The notes beneath the pieces were generated by a model. The model made no database searches, was not told where the DNA came from, and saw only the letters and a program-made list of their open reading frames with translations. Both the position numbers and the translations under genes were made by a program. DNA of 64,000 nucleotides from Sphingobacterium cellulitidis (GTDB lineage Bacteria > Bacteroidota > Bacteroidia > Sphingobacteriales > Sphingobacteriaceae): assembly GCA_002245855.1 (NCBI GenBank), contig NOUX01000011.1:1-64000 (forward strand), written 5' to 3'. Below are positions 8,884 to 16,898 of this stretch, piece by piece. The first letter of the stretch is position 1. Every line of letters begins with the position of its first letter.

Positions 8884-10095
8884 ATGATAAATGTATCAAA
8901 ATTAGCGCAAGAAGGCATTTTACAACCTAAGGAAGCATTGCTGTCAAAAGACAGAAAGAAGGGAAGTCTAACAATTGGTATACCTAAGGAAAATACATTC
9001 CAAGAAAATCGTATTGCATTAACTCCACTTTCTGTTGGCCTATTGGTTGAAAATGGTCATGATATCTTAATTGAATCGGGAGCAGGGGATGCATCCAATT
9101 TCTTGGATCATCATTACAGTGAACAAGGGGCACGGATTGTTTACGACAAAAAGGAAGTCTATAAAGCAGACTTGATCATCAAAATATCAAGCCCAACCCT
9201 CAAAGAGGTGGAATTGATGAAAAACAGGCAAGTCCTGTTTAGCTCGCAACAACCTTCCTTGATGAAACTGGAAGTATTGAAGGCATTGATGAAAAAACAA
9301 ATCACAGCTTTATCCTTTGAATATTTACAGGATGAGGGTGGACATTTGTCGGTAGTTCGTGCCATGAGTGAAATCGTTGGGGCTACTTCCGTCCTTATTG
9401 CTGCCGAATACCTGTCGAATGTATTTGATGGTAAAGGCCTGATGTTAGGTGGGGTGACTGGTGTTCCGCCAACTGAAATGGTAATTATTGGTGCGGGTAC
9501 TGTCGGTGAGTTTGCCGCCCGAACGGCTATCGCATTGGGAGCCCAGGTAAAGGTATTCGATAGTTCAGTATATCGCCTGCGTCGCTTGCAGAGTAATGTC
9601 GGAAGCCGAGTATTTACTTCCGTCGTCCAACCTATTGTTCTCAATAAAGCCGTTCGAACCTGTGATGTGGTCATCGGTGCAGTGCGAGCCCGTAATGGTC
9701 GGACGCCGTGTTTAATCTCTGAAGATACGGTCTCCAAAATGAAACCTAATTCCGTGCTGATTGATGTCAGTATTGACCAAGGTGGTGTTTTTGAAACCTC
9801 TGAAGTGACCAACCATGATAAACCTACCTTCAGAAAATACGATGTCATTCATTATTGTGTTCCCAATATCGCCTCTCGGGTGGCTCGAACAGCAACCTAT
9901 GCGCTGACCAATATCTTTACGCCGATCTTGATCGAGATTGGTGAAGCAGGTGGAATGAATAATATGATCTGGGCTAATCAAGGTATTCGAAGTGCTATTT
10001 ATTTGTATCACGGTAATCTAACTAATAAAGACATGAGCGATAAATTCCAAATCCCTTGTAAGGATCTGAATCTTATCGTCATGGCGAATCTCTAA
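8884..10095 (+). CDS. ald: Alanine dehydrogenase
   Basis: Predicted to interconvert L-alanine and pyruvate plus ammonia using NAD. The protein has the AlaDh/PNT N-terminal domain (KENTFQENRIALTP near 36-50) and the NAD-binding domain (VIIGAGTVGEFAARTA near 200-215). SFEYLQDEGGHLSVVRAMSEIVG, split around residues 140-165, fits the substrate and hinge region. At 403 residues it is about 30 longer than classical enzymes because of an N-terminal extension before the catalytic domain, a form I recall from Bacteroidota. The gene for the secreted esterase starts two bases after its stop, so the two are probably co-transcribed. Confidence 0.9.
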   Translation: MINVSKLAQEGILQPKEALLSKDRKKGSLTIGIPKENTFQENRIALTPLSVGLLVENGHDILIESGAGDASNFLDHHYSEQGARIVYDKKEVYKADLIIKISSPTLKEVELMKNRQVLFSSQQPSLMKLEVLKALMKKQITALSFEYLQDEGGHLSVVRAMSEIVGATSVLIAAEYLSNVFDGKGLMLGGVTGVPPTEMVIIGAGTVGEFAARTAIALGAQVKVFDSSVYRLRRLQSNVGSRVFTSVVQPIVLNKAVRTCDVVIGAVRARNGRTPCLISEDTVSKMKPNSVLIDVSIDQGGVFETSEVTNHDKPTFRKYDVIHYCVPNIASRVARTATYALTNIFTPILIEIGEAGGMNNMIWANQGIRSAIYLYHGNLTNKDMSDKFQIPCKDLNLIVMANL

Positions 10096-10097
10096 TT

Positions 10098-10964
10098 ATG
10101 AAAAAATTTGTATTCCTTTTTATTCTAAGCATGATTGCATGGCATTCGAAAGCCCAAGATACTGGGCAAATGAGGTATTTATATGGCAATGCCGAAATAC
10201 CTAAATCCACGGTGAAATTTGATTCTCTTGATGAATTTGATAAGCCTAAAATTTATGTACATAAAGCAGAACATGAAAAAAAAGACTTGGTATTTTTGGT
10301 AATTCCAGGCGGTGGATACGCTGGCGTGGCCATCAATCACGAAGGTCATGATGTCGCCAAACGCTTGAATGACATCGGCTATTCGGCTTATGTTCTTTTT
10401 TACAGACTTCCTAAAGCTGAATTTATGGAAGAAAAACGCTTTGGTCCTTTACAGGATGCTCAATACGCACTAGCACAAATCCGAGCAGAAAATCCTAAAA
10501 AGAAAGTCGTGGTTATTGGATTCTCTGCGGGAGGACACCTCGCTGCAACACTTTCTAATTTGTATGATCGTCCGCAAACCGATGAACTAAAGAAGTCAAA
10601 CCTTAAACCTGATTTCTCAGTGCTTTGTTACCCGGTGATCTCCATGGACGTTGCAATTACCCACCAAGGTTCTAAAAACAACCTTATTGGTCCGGATTTT
10701 AAAGATGAAGATGAGGAGTTGTTTTCTTTGGAAAAACAGGTCGATAAAAATAATCAACCTACTTTCTTAATGAGTGCCAAGGATGATAAAGCGGTTCCGA
10801 TTGAAAATAGCTATAACTATAAGAAGGCTTTGGATCAGTATAAAATCCCAAATATGATCTTTTCCTATGAAGAAGGTGGTCATGGATTTGGCTTGATCAA
10901 TAAAACCGACTCCAGAGATTGGTTTGCAGCCATGATGGATTGGCTAAAAACCGTCAATAAATAA
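10098..10964 (+). CDS. Secreted alpha/beta hydrolase, acetyl-esterase type
   Basis: 288 residues with a signal peptide (about 1-19, ending SKA-QD). The fold is alpha/beta hydrolase of the BD-FAE/acetylxylan esterase-like group. The nucleophile is S143 in GFSAGG, the likely acid is D229 or D230 in SAKDD, and the base is H262 in GGHGFG. PGGGYAGV near 70-77 is the oxyanion-hole region. It probably removes acetyl or other ester groups from sugars in the periplasm or outside. It follows ald with a 2-base gap. Its terminator lies inside the 3' end of the convergent ABC gene. Substrate is inferred only from family. Confidence 0.87.
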   Translation: MKKFVFLFILSMIAWHSKAQDTGQMRYLYGNAEIPKSTVKFDSLDEFDKPKIYVHKAEHEKKDLVFLVIPGGGYAGVAINHEGHDVAKRLNDIGYSAYVLFYRLPKAEFMEEKRFGPLQDAQYALAQIRAENPKKKVVVIGFSAGGHLAATLSNLYDRPQTDELKKSNLKPDFSVLCYPVISMDVAITHQGSKNNLIGPDFKDEDEELFSLEKQVDKNNQPTFLMSAKDDKAVPIENSYNYKKALDQYKIPNMIFSYEEGGHGFGLINKTDSRDWFAAMMDWLKTVNK

Positions 10965-10968
10965 TTTA

Positions 10969-12015
10969 TTACCGAAATGAATGGTAAGAAGATACGAGAA
11001 TGTTTATTCTCGTATTTTTTTTGATCTGAGCTTTTGGAAATTGAATCATATGCATGCTCAATTCCGCATCACCCAAGATAATTTCATTATAAAATCCTCG
11101 AAACTTAACATCTTTTATCCAAAATGGACCGTTTGGATCTTCCTTGTAGCGAACATCTTCTTGTAAAATAGAAATGATATTATTACTATCGATGTTAATT
11201 CGTTTTGCCAATTCTGGGGTCAAAACATTGCTCTTTGCCAAAAGTCTCGCAGTATAGGCCGTATGTGGTGTATTATATAATTCTTTTGGATTGCCGAAGT
11301 CCGCGATTTCACCAGCTTTCATCACCAATAAATAATCTGCCATAGCCAAAACTTCTGCCGGATCATGGGATACCAAGATCACTGTTAAACCAGTGTTGTT
11401 AACAATATTTTGGATGTCCTGCTGTAGTTCATCCCTGAATGCCGCATCAACCTGATTAAAGGGCTCGTCCATTAACAAAACCTCCGGATCATTGATCAAG
11501 GCTCTTGATATAGCAACCCGCTGTTTTTCACCTCCACTCAGATCCGCAACGCGTTTCTGAGCTAAATGATCAATCCGCAATTGCTCCAAGACCTCCTGGG
11601 TTCTTCTTGCTTTCAATTCCAGATTGGTATTGGATAATTGAGAAGCCACATTATCCCAAACCTTGGCATATAAGTTTAAATCATCAAAGCCCTGGGATAC
11701 TAATTTCATGGCATCATGCCCCGGAATCAATTTGTCCTTCCGCGTCGGAACCAACCAGCCTCTATATCTTATTTCACCTGAATTCGGTTCCAATAAACCA
11801 TAGATCAATTTCAATAAGGTACTTTTTCCACTTCCTGACTCCCCAATAATGGCCGTAATTTTTCCTTCCTCAATCCCAAAATTGACATGCTTTACAGCCG
11901 TAACCGTTAAATTGCCCTCAAAAATTGCGGATACATCCTCTCCATGGATCAAGGGAAGATCAGGCTTTTGGACATCAGAAAATATATATTGACAAGAGTT
12001 AGATTGTTGAGCCAT
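10969..12015 (-). CDS. ABC transporter ATP-binding protein (PotA/TOBE-like), orphan
   Basis: 348 residues. Walker A is GESGSGKST (58-66), the signature is LSGGEKQRV (159-167), and Walker B is LLMDEPF near 183-189, followed by the H-loop in VSHDP. The C-terminal 90 residues resemble the TOBE-type regulatory extension of the polyamine/sulfate/molybdate importer ATPases. No permease or binding protein lies nearby, so the partner is unknown. I chose the ATG at 12015: the alternative GTG at 12045 would translate straight through a terminator hairpin. That hairpin ends in a T run directly against the chosen ATG, leaving no room for a ribosome-binding site. The 3' end overlaps the terminator of the convergent esterase gene. 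Confidence 0.88.
   Translation of the reverse strand: MAQQSNSCQYIFSDVQKPDLPLIHGEDVSAIFEGNLTVTAVKHVNFGIEEGKITAIIGESGSGKSTLLKLIYGLLEPNSGEIRYRGWLVPTRKDKLIPGHDAMKLVSQGFDDLNLYAKVWDNVASQLSNTNLELKARRTQEVLEQLRIDHLAQKRVADLSGGEKQRVAISRALINDPEVLLMDEPFNQVDAAFRDELQQDIQNIVNNTGLTVILVSHDPAEVLAMADYLLVMKAGEIADFGNPKELYNTPHTAYTARLLAKSNVLTPELAKRINIDSNNIISILQEDVRYKEDPNGPFWIKDVKFRGFYNEIILGDAELSMHMIQFPKAQIKKNTRINILVSSYHSFR
10992..11022 (+). terminator. Terminator of the esterase gene, inside the convergent ABC gene
   Basis: A perfect 10-bp stem, ATACGAGAAT (10992-11001) with ATTCTCGTAT (11006-11015), has a 4-base loop and is followed by eight or more Ts on the plus strand. It lies wholly in the antisense of the last codons of the ABC ATPase gene. 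Confidence 0.85.
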
Positions 12016-12044
12016 AAAAAATGTCGGGCTTTTTGAACCCGACA
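12016..12044 (-). terminator. Terminator hairpin abutting the ABC ATPase start codon
   Basis: TGTCGGG (12022-12028) and CCCGACA (12038-12044) form a 7-bp GC-rich stem with a 9-base loop. On the minus strand the stem is followed by six Ts (12016-12021) and then directly by the ATG at 12015. It can end the upstream sigma/beta-barrel operon. Read-through would produce the ABC message. Confidence 0.75.
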
Positions 12045-12075
12045 CAAAAATACAGTTTACGAATCTATTTTTCTA

Positions 12076-12876
12076 TTAAAAACCTAGAGTCAAGCCAAAA
12101 GCCAAGTTTCTTACACCTTCTTGAGCGGGACTTTTCTCGAATAAATCGTTGACATAATACTTCGCAAATAATCCGAAATCATCATATCCTATCCGAATAA
12201 ATGGACCATATTGAAAGGTTTGTAAGTTATAAGTGTCCTTGAATTTTTGTTTTCCATTATTATCACTTTTCAAACGTTGGGTTCCCTTTAATAAAACCCC
12301 AGTCATCGCTCCAAAAGCTAGTTTTAAGCGCTTGCCATTATGCAATTCTCTACTTCTTAACTCAAATGATAAAGGTAGGCGAAGGTAGGTCGATGTAAAA
12401 ACATTCTTGGAATAATTCGCATCCGGATCCAATGGTTCATAGGTCAATGGCGATACATTCTCCTGCAAAAGTACATTCTGTTTCAATCTCCAATAATTCC
12501 ATTCAAAGCCGGCAGAAAGATAAACTTTAAAATTATCATTAAAGCGAACCCCAAATTGGGCAATATCAAAACCAAAATTGGATGCTTTTTTATAACTCAG
12601 AAACTGGTTTTCCTCCGATAAGGTAAAACTTCCATTGTCAGAAAGTCTCGAGAATCCCCAATCTATACGGGTGAAAGTTATTCCACCGTAAGTGCGTGGA
12701 TAATGGATTTCTTTTCCATCATCCTCCTTGTTCTCGTCTTCTTTACCAATGGTAATCGAGTAGCTTGAACGTTTGCTGGAATCCCTTTGTTCTTTTTCCT
12801 CAACCTCTTGAGCAAATCCTGTTTGGCTAAAATAACCTACAGCTAAAATTAGGAGTGAAATAGTTTTTATATTCAT
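12076..12876 (-). CDS. Outer-membrane beta-barrel protein
   Basis: 266 residues from the ATG at 12876, chosen because it begins a signal peptide (MNIKTISLLILAVGYF, cleavage near GFAQ). After an acidic, low-complexity stretch (about 25-50), the sequence alternates polar and hydrophobic residues with many aromatic strand ends and finishes LAFGLTLGF, the C-terminal Phe pattern of an outer-membrane barrel (PorT/OmpW-like small barrels). It is the last gene of a three-gene operon behind an ECF sigma factor and a membrane protein. The upstream gene's stop is one base away. It may be the sensor or the output of that sigma system. Confidence 0.8.
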   Translation of the reverse strand: MNIKTISLLILAVGYFSQTGFAQEVEEKEQRDSSKRSSYSITIGKEDENKEDDGKEIHYPRTYGGITFTRIDWGFSRLSDNGSFTLSEENQFLSYKKASNFGFDIAQFGVRFNDNFKVYLSAGFEWNYWRLKQNVLLQENVSPLTYEPLDPDANYSKNVFTSTYLRLPLSFELRSRELHNGKRLKLAFGAMTGVLLKGTQRLKSDNNGKQKFKDTYNLQTFQYGPFIRIGYDDFGLFAKYYVNDLFEKSPAQEGVRNLAFGLTLGF

Positions 12877-12877
12877 G

Positions 12878-13666
12878 TTATCTTCTGGTTTTTGCAATGC
12901 TATTAAATAAATCTACGGTAATCGAGCCTTCTTCATCGGAATTGAATTTCACCGGTTTGGTCGAAGGATTCAAATTTTCCGAAAGGGTATTTAAGATATT
13001 TGTTAAAATGGTCTGCTTTTTCTTGGGTTGTTTTTTAGCCTCCGCATACATTAGCTCTTCCTGCTCGATAATGTTTACCAAAGGTTGAATCGGAGCTACC
13101 TCAGCGGCAGTCATTTCCACCTGCTTCTCTTGATCCACTTCCTCTAATTGGATATTCGATAAAACCTTCATCTCTTCCATTGGTGTTAAGACCAGAATAG
13201 GTTCATCTTTCTTTGAAGACGTTTTTTCCGGATCTACGGCTTTGATGTTGCCTTCTATATCTGATTTTACCTGAATTGGAGTCTTGCTGGACGCAATTTG
13301 ATTCTGCGGTTTAACGGTATTCGAAGCCTCTGAATTTGATTCTACTTTCGAAATTTCAGCCGAAGCTTGTTCTTGTTGCGATTCTATAGGTTCTTCCGGG
13401 ATGATAGCTGGTTTATGTTCTGCTATGATACTTGGTTGAGCTGAATCTTCATTTTCTTGAAATAAGAATAACTTGCTACTGATTCCTAGGGCAAGCAGAA
13501 CACTCGCCGCGATAAACCAAACTTGTAGGTTGTTCTTCTTTTTCAAAGGCACAATTTTTTCCGCCTCCAGATTGTTTTCTATGCCTTGCCAAACTGATGC
13601 TGGGGGAGTAATTTCCTGATCTTTGAGACCGTCTGAAAATAACTTGTCTACTTCTTGACCTTTCAT
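12878..13666 (-). CDS. Single-pass membrane protein, probable anti-sigma factor
   Basis: 262 residues: a cytosolic N-terminus of about 45 residues (LFSDGLKDQEITPPASVWQ), one transmembrane segment (about 49-66) and a long, Glu/Ser/Lys/Pro-rich, poorly conserved periplasmic region. The start overlaps the stop of the ECF sigma gene by 4 bases (ATGA), the usual coupling between a sigma factor and its inhibitor. No zinc-type anti-sigma motif is visible, so the function rests on topology and position. Translational coupling should keep it near the sigma factor's level. Confidence 0.68.
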   Translation of the reverse strand: MKGQEVDKLFSDGLKDQEITPPASVWQGIENNLEAEKIVPLKKKNNLQVWFIAASVLLALGISSKLFLFQENEDSAQPSIIAEHKPAIIPEEPIESQQEQASAEISKVESNSEASNTVKPQNQIASSKTPIQVKSDIEGNIKAVDPEKTSSKKDEPILVLTPMEEMKVLSNIQLEEVDQEKQVEMTAAEVAPIQPLVNIIEQEELMYAEAKKQPKKKQTILTNILNTLSENLNPSTKPVKFNSDEEGSITVDLFNSIAKTRR

Positions 13667-14211
13667 ATTCCTAATTCCTCCATTTTTTGAATTCGTTCTT
13701 TTAACCAGGATCTCGCTCTTGATAGTTGAGACTTGGAACTGCCTTCACTGATTTCTAGCATCTCCGCAATTTCCTTATGGTTATACCCTTCGATCGCATA
13801 GAGATTAAATACTGTACGATATCCCATCGGGAGTTTCTTTATTAATGCCAATAAATCTTTGTAGTCTAAATGGGTTAAGGAAAAGCTACCCGCTTGTTCG
13901 ATTTCATGACCTGTCAATTCTTCCGTTGACAAGAAACGAACCTTGTTTTTGCGATGACTTTCAATGGCCGTATTGACCATCACCTTGCGAATCCATCCTT
14001 CCAAAGACCCTTTACCTTCAAAGAGCTCACATTTTTTGAAAACCTTTATAAAACCATTCTGAAGTATATCTGCAGCATCTTCCTGGTCTTTTGCGTATCG
14101 GATACATAAAGCATACATTTTAGCTGAAAAGTATTGGTACAGCTCGGATTGAGCCTGCCGATCCTGCGACTTGCATCTTTCCCATATTTGTATAACTTTA
14201 TTAGGCTCCAA
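13663..14211 (-). CDS. ECF-family RNA polymerase sigma factor
   Basis: 182 residues with region 2 (about 20-90, YAKDQEDAADILQNGFIKVF) and region 4 (about 120-175, AIEGYNHKEIAEMLEISEGSSKSQLSRAR with its helix-turn-helix). It lacks regions 1 and 3, as ECF factors do. It leads an operon with an overlapping membrane protein and an outer-membrane barrel. It does not sit beside a SusC/FecR set, so it is not the usual TonB-receptor type of regulator. It is the only intact gene here that I found ending in TGA, as part of an ATGA overlap. Confidence 0.92.
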   Translation of the reverse strand: MEPNKVIQIWERCKSQDRQAQSELYQYFSAKMYALCIRYAKDQEDAADILQNGFIKVFKKCELFEGKGSLEGWIRKVMVNTAIESHRKNKVRFLSTEELTGHEIEQAGSFSLTHLDYKDLLALIKKLPMGYRTVFNLYAIEGYNHKEIAEMLEISEGSSKSQLSRARSWLKERIQKMEELGI

Positions 14212-14278
14212 TTTAATGTGATCTGGTTTTAATGTAAAGACGCCAACCAGCCTAAAAGGGTTGCAATAGAAATATAAA

Positions 14279-14689
14279 TTATTTTGAAATTATTGTTCTA
14301 CTCTGATCATCAGAGACTTCTATTTTTACCAAGGCGGCATCTTCGGGAATCAAATTAGGGATTTTCTCCGGCCATTCTATAAAACAATAGTCCCCTGAGT
14401 AAAAATATTCTTCATATCCTAAATCAAAGGCCTCCTGTTCTTGCTTCAGCCTATAAAAATCAAAATGATAAATAGGTCCATGTTCAGAACGGTATTCATT
14501 GACAATGGAAAAGGTAGGACTGGAAGTGCTGTCCTCAACCTGAAGATGTTCGCAAATTGCTTTTATAAATGTAGTTTTTCCAGCTCCCATAGGCGCTTGG
14601 AAAACAAAAACTCTCTTGTTGCCCGCTTGGTCAATCAGCCATTTCGCAGCATCTGCCAAACCCTCTGGATTCGCAACTTTAAACTCCAT
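14279..14689 (-). CDS. tsaE: tRNA threonylcarbamoyladenosine biosynthesis ATPase TsaE
   Basis: 136 residues, normal for TsaE, the ATPase that works with TsaB and TsaD to make t6A37 in ANN-decoding tRNAs. Walker A is QAPMGAGKTTFI (31-42), with SSPTFSIVNEY (switch I-like) and YHFDFYRL (family hallmark) following. It starts 11 bases after porX ends, so the two are probably co-transcribed. No other tsa genes are in the window. Confidence 0.95.
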   Translation of the reverse strand: MEFKVANPEGLADAAKWLIDQAGNKRVFVFQAPMGAGKTTFIKAICEHLQVEDSTSSPTFSIVNEYRSEHGPIYHFDFYRLKQEQEAFDLGYEEYFYSGDYCFIEWPEKIPNLIPEDAALVKIEVSDDQSRTIISK

Positions 14690-14700
14690 CTCTTAATCTA

Positions 14701-16254
14701 TTATTTTGGACTGTATGTAATAAAAGGAATAATCATCTCCTCCAAGGAAATACCCCCATGCTGAAAGGTGCCATTGAAGTAATGGACGAACTGATTGTAA
14801 TTGTTCGGATAAACAAAATAAGTATCCTCCTTCGCAAAAACATAGGTAGAACTCATGTGTACACGTGGTAATTGAGCATCTACAGGGTTCTTGATAACAA
14901 AAACATCCTTGTCGATATAATTCAGGTTCTTTCCTTGTTTATAGCGTAAGTTGGTATTGGTGTTTCGGTCACCAATGATCTTACTAGGTTTTTTAACGCG
15001 GATAGTCCCGTGGTCGGTAGTCATAATGACCCTTACATTTTTTTGCGACAACCACTTCAACACATCCAGAAGTGGGGAATGTTCAAACCAAGATAAGGTC
15101 AAAGAACGGTAGGCTGCTTCATCGTTCGCCAGCTCCCTGATCATGGCCATGTCGGTCCGTGCATGGGATAACATATCCACAAAATTGTAAACCAGAACAT
15201 TCAGGTCATTCATCATGAACTTATTGATGTTTTCCAAAACATCCTTTCCTTGTTCCATGGTTATAATCTTACTGTAGCTATGCTTGATATCTCGGCGGTA
15301 AACTCTTTTAATTTGGTCGGCCAGGAATACATCTTCGTAAAGATTCTTGCCACCCTCATCGTCATCATTCTGCCACTCATTAGGAAATCGTTTTTCCATT
15401 TCCAAAGGCGTTAATCCGCTAAAGATTGCATTTCGTGCATATTGAGTTGCCGTTGGCAAAATACTATAGTAGCTGTCCTCTTCCTCTACCCGATAATAAT
15501 CGGTCATCACTTCATTGATGACTTTCCATTGATCATATCTTAAGTTATCAATCAAAAAGAAAAAGGTTGGTTTATCAGCTTCCATCTTCGGGAAGACTTT
15601 TTTCTTAAATAATTGATGGGATAGGGCAGGACCATCTTCAGGGTTCTTGATCCAGTGTAAATATTCTTTTTCTATGAATTTTGAGAATAACAAATTGGCT
15701 TCTGATTTTTGCATGGTCAGAATTTCATGCATTCCGGCATCTTCCAATTTCTCCAATGATAATTCCCAATAAAGGAGTTTCTTGTAGGCATCTACCCATT
15801 GTTGGAAATTGAGGTTATCGTTCATGCGCATACCCAATTCCCGGAAATCTTGTTGATAGGCCATTGAGGTACGTTCGGAAACCAATCTTTTGTTTTCAGT
15901 GAACTTTTTAATGGTCAGCAAAATTTGCTTAGGATTAACGGGTTTGATTAGGTAATCATCAATTTTGGCACCGATTGCATCTTCCATCAAGTGTTCCTCT
16001 TCATTTTTGGTCACCAAAACGGTGGGAATGGAAGGATTGATGGCTTTAAGCTTGTCAAGAGTTTCCAAACCTGTTAATCCAGGCATATTCTCGTCTAAAA
16101 ATACCAGGTCAAAAGGTTCGTTCTGAAATGCTTCAACAGCATCAGAACCATTATTTACCGTTTTTACCTTATAGTCTTTTTGTTCTAGGAGGAGGATATG
16201 AGGTTTTAAAAACTCAATTTCATCATCAGCCCAAAGTATGTGAATTTTCTGCAT
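14701..16254 (-). CDS. porX: Response regulator with PglZ domain, PorX type
   Basis: 517 residues. The N-terminal receiver domain (1-120) has the acidic pocket D10-D11, phospho-acceptor D54 (FLDENMPG) and the conserved Lys in LIKPV near 103. A linker is followed by a C-terminal PglZ/alkaline-phosphatase-like domain (about 210-515), with FFLIDNLRYDQW and MTTDHGTIRVKKP as its metal-site motifs. This architecture is that of PorX, which with the histidine kinase PorY controls the type IX secretion system and surface proteins in Bacteroidota. It has no DNA-binding domain. No porY is in the window. Upstream is a 644-base stretch without genes. Confidence 0.93.
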   Translation of the reverse strand: MQKIHILWADDEIEFLKPHILLLEQKDYKVKTVNNGSDAVEAFQNEPFDLVFLDENMPGLTGLETLDKLKAINPSIPTVLVTKNEEEHLMEDAIGAKIDDYLIKPVNPKQILLTIKKFTENKRLVSERTSMAYQQDFRELGMRMNDNLNFQQWVDAYKKLLYWELSLEKLEDAGMHEILTMQKSEANLLFSKFIEKEYLHWIKNPEDGPALSHQLFKKKVFPKMEADKPTFFFLIDNLRYDQWKVINEVMTDYYRVEEEDSYYSILPTATQYARNAIFSGLTPLEMEKRFPNEWQNDDDEGGKNLYEDVFLADQIKRVYRRDIKHSYSKIITMEQGKDVLENINKFMMNDLNVLVYNFVDMLSHARTDMAMIRELANDEAAYRSLTLSWFEHSPLLDVLKWLSQKNVRVIMTTDHGTIRVKKPSKIIGDRNTNTNLRYKQGKNLNYIDKDVFVIKNPVDAQLPRVHMSSTYVFAKEDTYFVYPNNYNQFVHYFNGTFQHGGISLEEMIIPFITYSPK

Positions 16255-16898
16255 GCTTTATTCCTTAGGAAAGCTAATTTACGGCTTTTCAAAGGATTTG
16301 TCCTGCTCTTTTCGTTTTAATGTTGATGGTTTGAGGAAATATTTCACAATAATTCTGTTCTCGATTCGATAAGGATATAAAGTAGGTGAAAATTTTAATC
16401 AAGTTATGGGATCCGCCGGACAAGAATCGGATCTTCCTCGGACCTTCTTCGGACCTTAGTCGGGTAAATTCGAACAAGGTCCGGAGTAGGTCCGATGTAA
16501 TTTTGAATTAAGTCCTTATTTAACACGATTTTTAAATAAAACGTAGGTTAAAATGTTGTTTTGTGACAAAATTTGTCAATTTCTTTAATATCGATACTGG
16601 TTTATGTTTAAACGTGAAATAAAAATACTGTGATTCGATATTAATGCTTGATAATCTGGTTGTTGTGTGGGATTTAGTGGGGTTTTCGATTGGGTATTAG
16701 GGCTAGGTTTTAATGGATAAGTGGAATAAAATTAAAAATGTTGTAACTGATTGTCGGTATTTAGGTTCAATTTCAACCTTTTTGGTTTTTTTTTAACATT
16801 AATTAAGTACCATGTATGTATCTTTGCCCGTATCTTAGCCATAATATACAATGTAGTACATATGGATTAGGCTGGGTTTTTAACTCTATTTTAGGCAT
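16255..16898. other. Gene-poor stretch between porX and the lipid A operon
   Basis: I see no coding region here. It contains a GC-rich repeat island (16411-16496, listed separately) in otherwise AT-rich DNA, then tracts such as TTTTTTTTAACATTAATTAAG near 16790-16806. TATCTTTG at 16819-16826 matches the -7 consensus for the plus-strand operon, but no clear -33 element is present at the right distance. It must hold divergent promoters for porX and the HD gene. Confidence 0.6.
16411..16496. repeat. GC-rich imperfect inverted repeat with 10-11-base tandem units
   Basis: Repeated words of the form TTCNTCGGACC occur at 10-11-base spacing (near 16428, 16439, 16450 and 16461). The left part (about 16427-16447) is an imperfect inverted copy of the right part (about 16475-16495), sharing AAGGTCCG and TCCGAT elements. 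It stands out as GC-rich in an AT-rich gap, like a dispersed extragenic palindromic element. Function unknown. Confidence 0.65.

Noticed and set aside
9159..9848. A 229-codon minus-strand frame opposite ald
   Set aside because: It is the antisense shadow of ald, with Ser/Thr/Arg-rich composition and no recognisable start context.
12016..12045. GTG start of the ABC ATPase at 12045
   Set aside because: It would translate a terminator hairpin and add ten residues with no family similarity.
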